Positions 21,600 through 31,835 are shown, counted from the first letter of the stretch. The stretch: 64,000 nucleotides of DNA from Limnephilus marmoratus (GCA_917880885.1 OU862915.1:36402676-36466675), one strand, 5' to 3'. The notes: a model not told the origin generated them from the letters alone. Translations and numbers: made by a program.

Positions 21600-21641
21600 T
21601 GTCTTTTCAAAGGGGTGCAAATTTATTATAATATTTTTTCC

Positions 21642-21683
21642 CCAAGTCAAGCGTGCGTAAAGAAGCTTTACTTCAAAAACAAA
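21642..21683 (+). mobile_element. N-family right-end fragment
   Basis: CCCCAAGTCAAGCGTGCGTA followed by AAGAAGCTTTACTTCAAAAA matches the right terminus of the N copy at 19331-19957. Confidence 0.65.
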
Positions 21684-21799
21684 CGGAAAAGTAAACGATG
21701 TTGGATTCTCTGTCGCATCAAAATATGTATAGCTTCTTTAATATGATATCTTCTGTACTCTTCTAAATCACACTGTTTGAAAACAATTATTTCACTTTT

Positions 21800-22140
21800 T
21801 TTACAATAGCTCCATACGGGAAACCCCGACAAACATAATATCACTGAGGGCCTTCGCCATCTTTAGGAGGGTCTTTTAAAAGAAAGCAAGCAGAGGAACA
21901 TATTGGGGTGGGTAAGAATCTGAGGGTCACTGGGTCCAATAGTGTTAATTCTTAGTAGGTAATTCTTCCCTCCCGCTACGGTGCAAGGCGATGAATCGAA
22001 AGAGTCCCGCTGGAGAGATCGAATGATCTCCTTCAGCCAGTCTCTCCTTATCCCCCTGTCTGGTAGGCAGACACATCCGCCGCCAAGACCCGGATAAACC
22101 TCACTCCATAAACCCGGGCATCCCTCAACACCCGCTCACC
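21800..22140 (-). mobile_element. F-family repeat, head truncated
   Basis: Left end AATAGCTCCATACGGG and CACTGAGGGCCTTCG are the degenerate 3' hairpin. The right part has CAGACACATCCGCCGCCAAG and CCCGGGCATCCCT from the middle of F. The head (CCATTTATTGG) is missing. Confidence 0.75.
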
Positions 22141-22806
22141 AAATTAATTTAAATAAACCGCCTAGATAATATCATCATTTCCCCTAAACTAAATCTTTGT
22201 TTAATGATTGTGTTTAATGCGACAATAAAACGTTTTACTAGCCATTTAAATAATCGTATAATAGGACCTCGGCTTTTCCGAAACCAGTCGATTCAATCGG
22301 AACTGGAGTGAGACCTGTTTTGCATTATTTTGAAATTCGTTAACAAATAAAGGAGAGAAATGTCTGCATTTGTAAGGGAAATAATTAATCATTTTGCAAA
22401 ACAATAATACGAGACAGAATAACGATTTAGCTCCTTCCTGTGCCATACCTCTGATTGTTATTGTTCCAATTATGATTTTTATTTGTGTGTGTTAGCTATA
22501 TTCCACATTTTCAATTAATTTTGTAATCTTTTACATGATACGTGGATGACTTTTTGGAAGAAAGTGTCGCTAAAAATGAACCATTTCCCCGAATTCATTA
22601 AATCCAAAAGTACACAAACTGGTTAATTAAATGAACTATCAAATTTCTGTCTTAAATTATAAATAACCAATAGAATCTTTCCTCCTGGCCACAAACAAAA
22701 TCGATATCAACTTTTCATTTAGCTATGTTTATAAAAATAAAAATATGTTTTGGGGATTATTGAGATGTCAATGCGTTGCTAAACCATTCATCTTTGTTAT
22801 TTTACC
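22141..22806. other. unassigned spacer
   Basis: Nothing recognised apart from GCGTTGCTAAACCATTCATC at about 22772, a piece of the repeat at 8905-9186. Confidence 0.45.
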
Positions 22807-22860
22807 ATTGTTATTTTTGGAGTCGGTATCTTTGCTGACACCGACTCCAAAAATAACAAT
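22807..22860. repeat. perfect 21-base-pair hairpin
   Basis: ATTGTTATTTTTGGAGTCGG (plus one base) at 22807-22827 is the exact reverse complement of 22840-22860, around a 12-base loop. Confidence 0.9.
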
Positions 22861-23044
22861 CACCAACTCCTTCCCCTTCGCACTTGGGTATGTTATAGTC
22901 TCATTGACGGATGGGAGCAGTTGGGTCAATTTAAATATGCATAATATTTACTCACAGATTTTCAAATTCCAGTAACTACGTAAGATGTATCCATTCATGC
23001 ATGAAATTATTAATCTTAAATACTTACGGAATAGGTTTTCATTT

Positions 23045-23145
23045 CGACAGGCGGGAATGGGTGCCGCCGCCCCGGGAACCATTTATTGGATAACCAACAC
23101 CTCTGCCTTAGGTCACCCAAAATGGGTCGCTACGTCTGGTGTGTT
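23045..23145 (+). mobile_element. F-family head fragment
   Basis: GGGTGCCGCCGCCCCGGGAA, CCATTTATTGGATAACCAAC and TAGGTCACCCAAAATGGGTC are the best-conserved head blocks. The copy stops abruptly at about 23145. Confidence 0.8.
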
Positions 23146-23446
23146 TTCCGTTCGGCAGATGTACGCAAAAACAATTCTCACTGATCTATACACACAGATC
23201 AGTAACAGCAACCGGCTAAGGGGCGCGGAAGCGGAGTAAAGTTTACAGCTACATCAAACTTCATGCGCATTATTGCTGGGACTGCTAATCGATTGGAGAG
23301 AAATCCGACCCATTTTCCAGCGCTATACTTTTATTATGTATGTACTGTGTCTTCCTACAGGTGCTTGCAGGATATGCTGGATACAATCACCCCAGCGCTT
23401 GCCTCCTCGTGGACTATCACCAATCTTGTCTTTTTTTTTTTTTTTT

Positions 23447-23853
23447 TACAGTGAATACCGCACAAGAATCTCAACTGCTCCCGTCTGGAGCCAGTGAGAC
23501 TATGGCATCCCCAATTGGGGTATGTTGTGAGGCTGAAGGTAGTGGGTAGGGGAAGGAGGTAGGGAAGAGGAAGGTTGGGAAGTACCTGGCTATTCAGATC
23601 TGGTCACTAAACACGGCTAAAGCCATTTTCAAGCAACGTTTCAATTCTGAATGGTGGTCTTACACCAGGGCGATACTGATAGTATCTTCCACTCTGGAAC
23701 ATGCCGCAAATATACTATATATTATTTTAAATGAATTAATTGTGAAATAACACAAATTAATCAAATAAAATTTATTTGCGCATGCTGGGTTCGAACCCGC
23801 GACCTCCGGAATGTGAGTCAAGAGTCTTAGCCACTGGACTACGGAGGTCGTCT
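23447..23853 (-). mobile_element. SINE-T, best full-length copy
   Basis: On the minus strand the tRNA-related head lies at about 23850-23778, with A box TAGTCCAGTGGCTAAG and B box GGGTTCGAACCC. An AT-rich linker, the conserved body (TTCCAGAGTGGAAGATAC, GAAACGTTGCTTGAAAATGG, CAGATCTGAATAGCCAGG), CATAGTCTCACTGGCTCC and a terminal poly(A) read as the T-run at 23430-23447 follow. Such heads supply the internal polymerase III promoter of SINEs. The head is repeat-embedded, so it is not called as a tRNA gene. About a dozen copies lie in this window. Confidence 0.88.
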
Positions 23854-23940
23854 ATAGTCATACCAACACTTATTGTATCTTGATTTCCCGCTAAACACTT
23901 GCATACTAACAACAAGGGACACTGGAGGTTTAGATTCGTT

Positions 23941-24028
23941 AAAAATTAAATTTAGATTCGTTCATTCAAAAAAAATTCCTTGCGAGAGCCTTGAAGGAGT
24001 AACCATCTGTTACTTTTACCAGGGCGGA
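23941..24028. repeat. short repeat S, copy 2
   Basis: TTGCGAGAGCCTTGAAGGAG, AACCATCTGTTACTTTTACC and AGGGCGG match the insertion at 62664-62780 and the copy at 63772-63881. The right end is truncated. Confidence 0.75.
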
Positions 24029-24069
24029 CAAATATACCAAAATAACATGTAAAAGATTATAGATATTCT

Positions 24070-24103
24070 TTTCCTCTGTGTGTAGCTAACGTAAAAAAAA
24101 AGT
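24070..24103 (+). mobile_element. F/LINE-L 3' tail scrap
   Basis: TTTTCCTCTGTGTGTAGCTA followed by ACGTAAAAAAAAA resembles the last bases of the F family and its poly(A). Confidence 0.45.
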
Positions 24104-25061
24104 TACAAATGAAATTATATTAGATGGACTTGCTTGGCACCTTTTGTGAAAGTAAGCCGCCTAATTAAATCATTGTTCAATCTAACACGTCCAATGCTTC
24201 CCTTCAACGGACACGCGATTGCCGGTGAATTCTACCTTACTCTAAACGCCTTACGAAGTTTCTTCTGTCTACTTTATGGATTTTTTTTAAATCATAAAAT
24301 GCCCAGTAATATAATATGGTTTGTTGTTTTAGGCCTCGGTCATATTTTGTCAGAAGGTCAAAATATTCCAATTAAATTGATTATTTCTGAATGTATCCCA
24401 AAACTAAAAACTGTTTTTGAAATGAGATAAAATACTGTTTTAAGTTTTGTAAATTAAAATAAACCAATAATTTTTGACACATGAACATTTTGCATGCAAA
24501 CATAAAAAGTTTTAGCTCACCTTACATTTTTTTTCTAACTGAAGTTAATGATAACGTAACAAAATAAAAACAAATTATGTATTTTATTATACAAGTGTTT
24601 TATAAATGTTGCTACAAATTAATTAAAAATTTCACAATTAGGTTTATTTTTTTCAAATTGCGATCCCAAACTTTAATTTTACAGAGGTGTACATTTTACT
24701 TATTTTGTGGTTAACTTTGAGATTTAAATAAAAAGCGTGTTATTTTCTCTTTCTAACACCGTTTAGATCATATTTTTCACTATGATAGTAAGGGAGACAC
24801 AAAGATTTCTATGAAACCTGTGAGAGTTATTCCGAAAAGCGATGCCTGAGGGGTTAATGAAACAACACGGTCCTTTTTTTTCAAAATTGCAACATGTGAT
24901 TCCGATTCTTAAAAGTTCATAAAGTTTTAATTGTAAATAATAACTTAAGATTTATTGAAATTTTTAAATGTTCTCGCGACATTTACAGTAACTTATGTGT
25001 CTAATTTTGTTAGTCGCTTTATTTATAAAACGCTGATTTAAAAAAATTGGAAGGCACCATA
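24104..25061. other. unassigned AT-rich spacer
   Basis: A 98-codon frame at 24134-24430 is somewhat hydrophobic but begins at a TTG, lacks a splice acceptor and has no family signature I can defend. Otherwise nothing recognised. Confidence 0.4.
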
Positions 25062-25740
25062 CCCATGGGCGATACCCATACCCATGGGTATCGCCGCCAC
25101 GGGCACATTTTATTGGATAACCAACACCTCTGCTGTTGGTCACCCCAAGTTGTACGCTACGTTTGCTGAGGCTTCATCGAAGCCAAAGTTAAGTTAGCCT
25201 CTCGGAAACTGCACGTACTGTACCTACTTTAATAGTACACAACTGCTCACCCTGTTCAAATCGCAAGTACTCCCCACGGTTTACCTCTGGTCGGGAGACC
25301 CAAAATACTTGAAAAAACTCTTCACTCTGTCCAGAAACAGGCGGTCCGTTCGATAGATTCTCCTATCTTAACAAACGGATTGCAATCTTTAGAGTACAGG
25401 CGTCGCGTCGGGTGGAAATACTAAGCTTGTTCTACCGGTATTTCTATCGATTCGATAGGAATTCTGTCTTTGTACTAATATTTCAATGGAACATGCTCCA
25501 AGGATGATCCCCTCGGCACCGGTGCTTAGTCAGGAAACTCGCCAAACAAGCGCCCAACTATGTACAGTACATGGTTGACATTTGTTACATGAGAACGGGT
25601 AGTAATTACGATTCGTTCTTGAGTTCCACAGTCGGCTGTTGAACAATTTGACGGCCTCTGCATTTTCTTTCTTCTACATCATGGGTCTCTTCAAGACCCA
25701 TCTGCACTCCTTCCTCCTTTTTAAAAATACAAATCTCATT
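25062..25740 (+). mobile_element. chimera: F head fused to LINE-L RT C-terminus
   Basis: Bases 25080-25170 are F head (GGGTATCGCCGCCACGGGCA, TATTGGATAACCAACACCTC, CGCTACGTTTG). From about 25172 the plus strand is diverged LINE-L coding sequence (GGATTGCAATCTTTAGAGTA, CCTCGGCACCGGTGC, ACATGAGAACGGGTAGT, CATGGGTCTCTTCAAGACC), broken by many stops and indels. The shared 3' hairpin is lost at the end. Compare the second chimera at 37184-37830. Confidence 0.75.
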
Positions 25741-26164
25741 GTTTTTTTTTTAATGAAGGTAGAACCATAACAATTGTAATTTACAAAAAACGAAAATCAG
25801 GACCGTTTTGTTGCTTCCACAGAAATTAATTTGGGTGTCACAATATTATTTAATTTGACTGGGAAATTATGCCCCAAGCATCAAATATCAATAAATGTCA
25901 AAGTTTATTGTTATTTCGTAAAATATGAATACCTATAGGGGACATTACGCTAAAAGTAATTGAAAATGTCCACTTTTAAAATAATTAATTCTCAGAATAA
26001 TTCACTTGAACACGTTAAACGGGTAGATGAAAATGACAAAAAACATGCAATATTGTCATTAAAATACCAGAGAAACTCCTTTTAAAGACTGTCAAAAATG
26101 TAATAACTTTGAAGATATTGCCTGTTGTATGCATTATTTTGGAGAGAAAAAAACGCGTTTTGGA
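25741..26164. other. unassigned AT-rich spacer
   Basis: No gene or repeat recognised. Confidence 0.45.
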
Positions 26165-26440
26165 GATTTTTTGAAGTCAAACTTCTGTAGCCCCCTTGTG
26201 ATTTGAAATTTATATGAAATGGAAATGACGCATTACAGCACCTGCGAAGCATCAAACTCCTAACAAGGCTCCTATTACTAATACAAGGTTAAGATATAAA
26301 ACGGAAATGACGCTAGGTATGCGCTCATTGGCTGCTTCGATTATGACCTTACGTTTTAAGGCTCCTTGGTTCTTCATTGGTTGAGATTGTTTTGGTAAAG
26401 TTTCGCTTCTACCGCGTTTTAACTGCACTCGAATTTTTTT
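26165..26440 (+). mobile_element. M-family MITE
   Basis: Left TTTTTGAAGTCAAACTTCTG and right AAAGTTTCGCTTCTACCGCG termini. GACGCATTACAGCACCTGCG and GCGCTCATTGGCTGC are shared with 6045-6312. Confidence 0.75.
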
Positions 26441-26479
26441 TATTAATAGTTACTTTGTTTCTATTGCTACGAGTTTTTT

Positions 26480-26727
26480 TACATGAGCTCCACACAGGGG
26501 GCCCCGAGAAAAATAATTTCCCTCAGGGCCTGTGTCATCTTTGGGGATGCTGTGTGGAGGATTTTTTAAGGAAAGGAAGGAGAGGAGAGTTCAGGGAAGG
26601 AAAAGGGTTTAAAGGGTGGATAGGAATTTGGGGTTCAGTGTGTTCTAGTTATCCGCCTCCAAGACCTCGATAAACCTCACTCCATGAACTCGGGCACCCC
26701 TGCTAAATCACCAAACGTAGCGAATTA
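26480..26727 (-). mobile_element. F-family repeat, head truncated
   Basis: Left end carries the outer (CTCCACACAG / CTGTGTGGAG) and inner hairpin sequences. The right end stops in the middle block (CCAAACGTAGCGAA). The 98-codon plus frame at 26377 runs through M and F repeats and is rejected. Confidence 0.8.
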
Positions 26728-26744
26728 AATAGTGAGTTGAGATT

Positions 26745-26940
26745 TTCAAGACATTATACCACGTTGCGCTACCTCCTAATTTAGCCAACTTTTTGGACAG
26801 TTTTACAATGTCCATCATGAGGGCAGATTTGTAAATTAAATTACAATTGTAAATTAAACATCTGATAACGGAAACTGCAACGCGGTCAGAAACGTTAGCA
26901 AAAAAAGGAGGAAGCACAACACGGCATAGTATCCTAAAAA
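26745..26940. mobile_element. small MITE with roughly 40-base inverted ends
   Basis: ACGTTGCGCTACCTCCTAAT near the left is imperfectly complementary to AAAGGAGGAAGCACAACACG near the right. A related end occurs at about 18488. The 69-codon minus frame spans it and is not called. Confidence 0.5.
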
Positions 26941-27092
26941 TAAATCACGATAATGCCATGATAAAGACGAGATATGTAATATTTCGTCGAATAATTTGCA
27001 GTAGCATCGATGTACAAAATTATACACGCAAAAACAACATTAAAAAATCTATGGAGTTTACGTATTAGAAATTAAAAAAAAAAAAAAATTTA

Positions 27093-27610
27093 TATTGAAA
27101 AATGAAATAATTCAACTTTGTATAAACCACTTATATGATGCGCAAATCCGACCGGTTTCGGAACAAACGTTCCTTCTTCAGGGAAAGCTTATACTAATTT
27201 GACAGTTTCGAACAATGTTTTATTATGGTAGGGGTGGAGCCGTTGCTAGTTAATAATGTAGATTGGTTAAAATTAAATTATTTTTTATTAAACGTTTAGA
27301 TAACTTAGAAGCCTTGGAAATTAAAAAATCCCTTAAAAATAATGAATCTATTATCAACAAACAAAAAATATTGTCATATAGCCCAATCATGGATTTGTTC
27401 CCCTACCCACCCACTCTACACTAATACCTACCCACCCAATCTACATTATTAACTAGCAACGGCTCCACCCCTACCATAATAAAACATTGTTCGAAACTTT
27501 CAAGTTAGTATAAGCTTTCCCTGACGAAGGAACGTTTGTTCCGAAACCGGTCGGATTTGCGCATTATATAAGTGGTTTATACAAAGTTGAATTATTTCAT
27601 TTTTCTATAA
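27093..27610. mobile_element. foldback element with roughly 174-base arms
   Basis: 27093-27266 is the near-perfect reverse complement of 27436-27610 (shared blocks CAACTTTGTATAAACCACTT, ACCGGTTTCGGAACAAACGT, GGGTGGAGCCGTTGCTAGTT), with a loop of about 169 bases. Past 27610 the right arm continues for about 30 bases into sequence also present at 21262, so the left arm is slightly truncated. It has no coding capacity. Confidence 0.88.
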
Positions 27611-27896
27611 TGGATAACCACAAAGTAATAGCTACATTCAAAAATATTTATTTTTATTGTTCGTAAATATTTTTCTGAAGAACTGAATTTTACTATCTTT
27701 TGAACCTTTTGTTATACGAAATTAATTTACGTGGGATTTTTTTCCCGAGGCATTGAGTTTGATAGATAGTTGGGTACTTTGAAAACATCAACTTAACTTA
27801 TTTGGAATTTTCGTTTAATTCTGGTCGTTATTGATATATGATTTGTTATCAATGAATTTTTTTTTGTGTTTATAAAAAAACATATTTTTTTTGTCA

Positions 27897-27926
27897 AAAC
27901 CACACAAGAGTCCCAACTGCTCCCGT
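27897..27926 (-). mobile_element. SINE-T tail scrap
   Basis: CACACAAGAGTCCCAACTGC followed by TCCCGTC is the end of SINE-T, joined directly to the LINE-L poly(A). Confidence 0.6.
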
Positions 27927-28396
27927 CTTTTTTTACAATAATTCCATACAGGAGGACCTGAGGAAAATAATTTCCCTCAGGGCCTATGTCACCTTTGAAG
28001 ATGCTGTGAGGAGGGTCTTTTTGAGGAAAGGAAGGAGTGAACCAGTGGCGGACTAAGGGGGGGGCGGCGGGGGCGGTCCGCCCCGGGCCCCCAGTCTTGG
28101 GGGGCCCCCAAACGCCTCCATGTTCCCTTGATCAAACCCTAAACAAGGCTTTAAGACACCAATGTAAAAAAAATGTAATATTTATTTCATTGTTCGATAG
28201 ATGCGCTTGTTAAGAATGCTCTCACCAACTTTTTAAAAGATATTCGAAAAATTGACGGAGATACAGTATTTTATGTGAAACCGTTTGGAAAAGATTGTAT
28301 GTTGAATTATCCTCAGCAAATTTTGAATGCGTTTTATTTTTGAATGAATTTTATTTTATATTTTTTATGGTAAATTTTCCTCGTCTGGTATACAGC

Positions 28397-29172
28397 CAGG
28401 GCCGGATTAAACATGTCGGGGCCCCTACTCAATGCACGTGTCGGGGCCTCTTTACCATAGGGGCCACTATCCGATGCGTGGCCCCTAGGCATGGGCCACT
28501 GCCTTGTGGACAATACGGCCCTGCCAGGGTTGGCTTAAACACGTCGGGGCCCCTAGGCAATGCAAGTCGCGGGGCCCCTAATTTACCCTAGGGGCCCCTA
28601 CCCGATGCAGGGCCCCTAGCTAGTTGCCTACACTTTTATGGATATTACGGCCCTGGCTAAAGTGACTGGATTTTCGAAGGCGGTGGCCTACACTGCCTTA
28701 TGGACAATACGGCCCTGCCAGGGCCGGCTTAAACATGTCGGGGCCCTTAGGCAATGCACGTTTCGGGGCCCCTTTACCCTAGGGGCCCCTACCCGATGCG
28801 GGGCTCCTACCCGATGCGGGGCCCCTAGCCAGTGGCCTACACTGCCTTATTTTTTTTTTTGCATTAACTCCACACAGGAGGCCATGAGGAAAATAATTTC
28901 CCTCAGGGCCTATGTCATCTGGGATGCTGTGTGGAGGGTCTTTTTGAGGAGAGGAAGGAATGAACATTGGTCATGAAGAGACCTATGTTGTAGGAAGGAG
29001 GAAACACAGAGGCCGGCAAATCATTCCACAGCCTTATCGACAAAAGGAGCCTGCCAGGGCCGACTTAAACATGTCGGGCCCCTAGGCAATGCACGTCTCT
29101 TTTACCCTAGAGGCCCCTACCCAATGCGGGGCCCCTAGGCAGTTGCCTACACGTCTTATGGATAATATTTTA
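28397..29172. repeat. tandem GC-rich hAT-type MITEs
   Basis: At least four copies begin CAGGGYYGGCTTAAACATGT, carry runs of GGGGCCCCTA and, where complete, end ATACGGCCCTG: 28397-28523, 28525-28655, from 28719 and from 29055. The flank AGTGACTGGATT recurs after copies 2 and 4, so tandem duplication spread a single insertion. Plus frames of 98 and 112 codons through the block are compositional. Confidence 0.8.
28849..29050 (-). mobile_element. LINE-L 3' fragment nested in the GC-rich MITEs
   Basis: A T-run followed by ATTAACTCCACACAGGAGGC, the hairpin, GTGTGGAGGGTCTTTTTGAG and GGAAACACAGAGGCCGG gives about 190 bases of LINE-L 3' end on minus, interrupting the third MITE copy. Its left boundary has CCTTA(T) and its right boundary CCTTATC, a possible short duplication. 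Confidence 0.8.
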
Positions 29173-29547
29173 ATGACTATAGTGACTGGATTATTGAACA
29201 GTTTAAGACTTGGTGCATGGTGCATGCAAATAAGATGTATAGTTTTTCTAATATGTTGTCAATCAGGTTGAAAAACGTTTTGAGAAAAACACATTCAAAG
29301 CTTTGCTGAATGATAATTTAATATACAAACGGTTTCACATAAGATGCTGTATCTCCGTCAATTTAACGAATTTGGTGAAAGCATTATTATTAAAAATTGT
29401 AAAATACCGATTCAGGCTGTACATATTTATTCCTATTTTATATGTATAGGATGATGTTTGTACGGGTCCTCCCAACTCTAAACCACCTCTTAGATAGGTG
29501 CTACGCATATTTTAAAGGCACCAGGACACAAAAAATTTTCACGTTTT

Positions 29548-29610
29548 ATTTAATTTTCTAAAAGATGCATTTGTTAATAAATTATTAACAAATGCATATT
29601 TTAGAAAATG
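29548..29610. repeat. AT-rich near-perfect palindrome
   Basis: ATTTTCTAAAAGATGCATTT is mirrored by AAATGCATATTTTAGAAAAT around ATTTATTAAT. It lies inside the hAT element. Confidence 0.8.
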
Positions 29611-30474
29611 AAAAAAATGACATTTTTTTTAACAGTGCCCTTGTTTAGGATTTGTTCAAGGGAACATAGAGGCACTTGGAGGTCCCCCAAGACCAGAGGC
29701 CCGTGTGAACTGAAAAAAAATCTCGTAAAACTACATCAACTTTTTAAACTAGGGGGGGGGGCCTCATTCAGCTTTGCCGCCCCGGGCCTCTGACGGACTT
29801 AGTCCGCCACTGGAGTGAACATGGGTCTTGAAGATACCCATGTTGTAGGAGGGAGGAAATACAGAGGCCGGCAAATCGTTCCACAGCCGAGCCGTTGAAC
29901 TCAAGAACGAGTCATAGAAACGACCCGTTCTCATGTGACTAATATCAACCGTGTACAAATGTTGGGCGCGTGTTTGGCGTGTTTCTCGATTATGCACCAG
30001 TTCCGAGGGGATCAATGACGCTAGTTCCTCGGAGCATCTTCCATTGTAAGGAGAGCATTATATTACTATACTCTAAAGATTGCAATCCGTCTGTTAAGAT
30101 GGAAGAATCTATCAAACGGACCGCCCGATTCTGCACAGAGTCATGGGTTTTTTTAGGTAGTTTGGAGCTCCAGACCAGAGGTGGCTGCCAAATTCAACCG
30201 TGGGGCGCACTTGCGATTTGTACAGGGTTAGCAGTTGTGTACTGTTAAAGTATCTGCGGGCCCTGTACAGTACGCCCAGTTTCTGAGAAGCTAACTTAAC
30301 GCTGGTTTCGATGGAGCCCCCATAACTGAGCTGGTCACTTAGAGTTACATCAAGCATATCGATGGAGGTCCTGTTCGGAAGATTGCTTCCGTAGAAGGAG
30401 ATCAGATTTTTGTTTCGATCCCTTTGAGATGTTTTCAAACATGATTGGGAATTTGAAACATTAAATTCGTCTGG

Positions 30475-30965
30475 AGAGAGTGAGACTATGGCATATGTTG
30501 TGAGGCTAAAGTTAGTGGGAAGGGAAAAAGATAGGGACTAAGAAAATGGGAAGGTTCTTTTTTATATGAATACCGCACAAGAGTGCGCAACTGCTACCGT
30601 CTGGAACTAGTGAGACTATGGCATCTCCAATTGGGGTACGTTGTGGAGCTGAATGTAGTGGGGAGGGAAAGAAGATGGGGAAGAGGGAGGCGGGGAAGTA
30701 CCTGGCTATTCAGATCTTGTTACCAAACACGGCTAAAGCCATTTTCAAGCAACGTTTCAATTCTGAATGGTGGTCTTACACCAGGGCGATAGTGAGAGAA
30801 TCTTCCACGTTGGAACGTGCCTCAAATATACTATATATAATGATTAATTAATTAATTGTGAAAAACCATAAATTAATCAAATAAAATTTATTTGAGCACG
30901 CCGGATTCGAACCCGCGACCTTTGAATTGTGAGTCGAGAGACTTACCTCGGTACCACGGAGGCCG
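30475..30965 (-). mobile_element. SINE-T, full length plus duplicated tail
   Basis: The head lies at about 30965-30895 with an intact B box (GATTCGAACCC region). The body is conserved. The tail block GTGAGACTATGGCAT occurs twice (about 30480 and 30611), so a second truncated copy abuts it. The 69- and 77-codon frames are shadows. Confidence 0.8.
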
Positions 30966-30984
30966 TCAAAACTATTAGTTACAC

Positions 30985-31093
30985 CTAAATATGAAATAAC
31001 ACAAATTAATCAAATATAATTCATTTGCGGCGCTGAGATTTGAACCCGCGATTGCTAGTCGAGAGCCTTACGCATCAACCACAGAGGCCATCA
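30985..31093 (-). mobile_element. SINE-T head-only copy
   Basis: The tRNA-like head (GGCCTCTGTGGTTGATGCGT, then GGTTCAAATC) and the AT-rich linker are present without the body. It ends 30 bases before the host exon's splice donor, so this part of the intron is SINE-derived. Confidence 0.7.
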
Positions 31094-31128
31094 ATAAAAT
31101 TAAATAAAAATTTCAAAAAATTACTCAC

Positions 31129-31629
31129 TGTTGTCGGGATGTGACGTCACCACCACCATGAAAGAGAGCAGCACTAGGAAAAGTACCAGCAGCGACCTAT
31201 CAGCAGGACGCCTAGGCATATTTGAGGCTTTTCTTTCACTTTCACAAATCACAAATTCTCCACTTTTAAAATAAATTATAAAAAAAAATTACCACAAAAT
31301 AACTTTAAACTGTGGCTAAATTTGCGGAAAACGTAACAAACATAAACTATTGATATTATGTACAGAAACATAAAGAAGTAAGACACGTTTTATACGTGTC
31401 TTTTATACGTGTCCGTATAAAAAATAATTTTTCGTAGTATTATATGTTGTAATATTTTAACTATTACATTTGCACTTAATCATGACAACACTTTAGAACA
31501 CTTATAATAATACTATTATTTTAACTTCATGAAAAGTTTTAAATCATGATTACTTTTTTTAATTAATACCACTACTACTTTAATTCACTAACTAATAATA
31601 CTACATATTTTGAAGCGATGATCAGCGAT
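31129..31629 (-). CDS. host exon: 5' UTR end and secretory signal peptide start
   Basis: A minus-strand ATG at 31219-31217 opens 30 codons plus one base: MPRRPADR, then the hydrophobic core SLLVLFLVLLSFMVVV, then TSHPDN. This is a textbook signal peptide, with cleavage likely after TS. It runs into A|GTGAGTAA, a consensus donor at 31128; without splicing the frame ends two codons later. Upstream, TTCTCTTGTTTCAG puts a strong acceptor at 31630-31631, giving an exon of 501 bases with 410 bases of 5' UTR and 91 bases of coding sequence. Base use is GC-richer than the surroundings. The protein is secreted or membrane-bound; its identity cannot be told from the leader. Later exons should lie at lower coordinates. 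Confidence 0.7.
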
Positions 31630-31835
31630 CTGAAACAAGAGAAACGTTCTTGGTTAATTCAACAGAATAAATGTTTGGTCTCAGAAAAAAACTAAATTAC
31701 GATAACATTTGACACTGTCGGGTGAGAGCTGTGCTCTGAAAATCTGACCTTTATTATTTATTTATTTATTTATTTATTAACGCCCTTTTTCGGGGCTTTT
31801 ACATTACATATGAATAATAAGAAAATACAAAGCAT

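Larger units (their letters stand above)
28043..29812. mobile_element. non-autonomous hAT element, 1770 bases
   Basis: Ends in perfect 15-base inverted repeats (CAGTGGCGGACTAAG) and is flanked by an exact 8-base duplication GAGTGAAC (28035-28042 and 29813-29820). CAGTGGCGG ends and 8-base duplications are classic for hAT. Subterminal sequences around 28195-28330 and 29270-29410 are inverted copies of each other. No transposase is visible. The centre (28397-29172) is filled by GC-rich tandem MITEs and a LINE-L fragment. Confidence 0.9.
27927..30440 (-). pseudogene. LINE-L RT C-terminus and 3' end, split by a hAT element
   Basis: The 3' tail and hairpin lie at 27927-28042. After the hAT insertion the coding part continues from 29821 to 30438. 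On the minus strand it encodes NLPNRTSIDMLDVTLSDQL, KLGVLYRARRYFNSTQLL, and FGSHLWSGAPNYL, then after a frameshift and small deletion RLWNDLPASVFPPSYNMG. This is the post-catalytic part of a LINE reverse transcriptase. Palm motifs and endonuclease are absent, so it is a 5'-truncated dead copy. Clade not resolved. Confidence 0.85.

Noticed and set aside
23775..23850. tRNA gene on minus (intact A and B boxes)
   Set aside because: It is the head of a roughly 400-base SINE present in about a dozen copies and is followed by the SINE body.
24134..24430. 98-codon frame with hydrophobic stretches, briefly considered as a chemoreceptor C-terminal exon
   Set aside because: No ATG start, no splice acceptor at its edge (a repeat tail lies there) and only a vague resemblance that could not be defended residue by residue.
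26377..26673. 98-codon frame
   Set aside because: It runs through an M-family MITE into an antisense F repeat.
28638..28976. 112-codon frame with repeated GAPTRCGAP-like units
   Set aside because: The repeats are translations of GC-rich tandem MITEs.
31380..31430. ACACGTTTTATACGTGTC palindromic repeats as a promoter element of the host gene
   Set aside because: They lie in the inferred 5' UTR and are simple local duplications; nothing shows a regulatory role.
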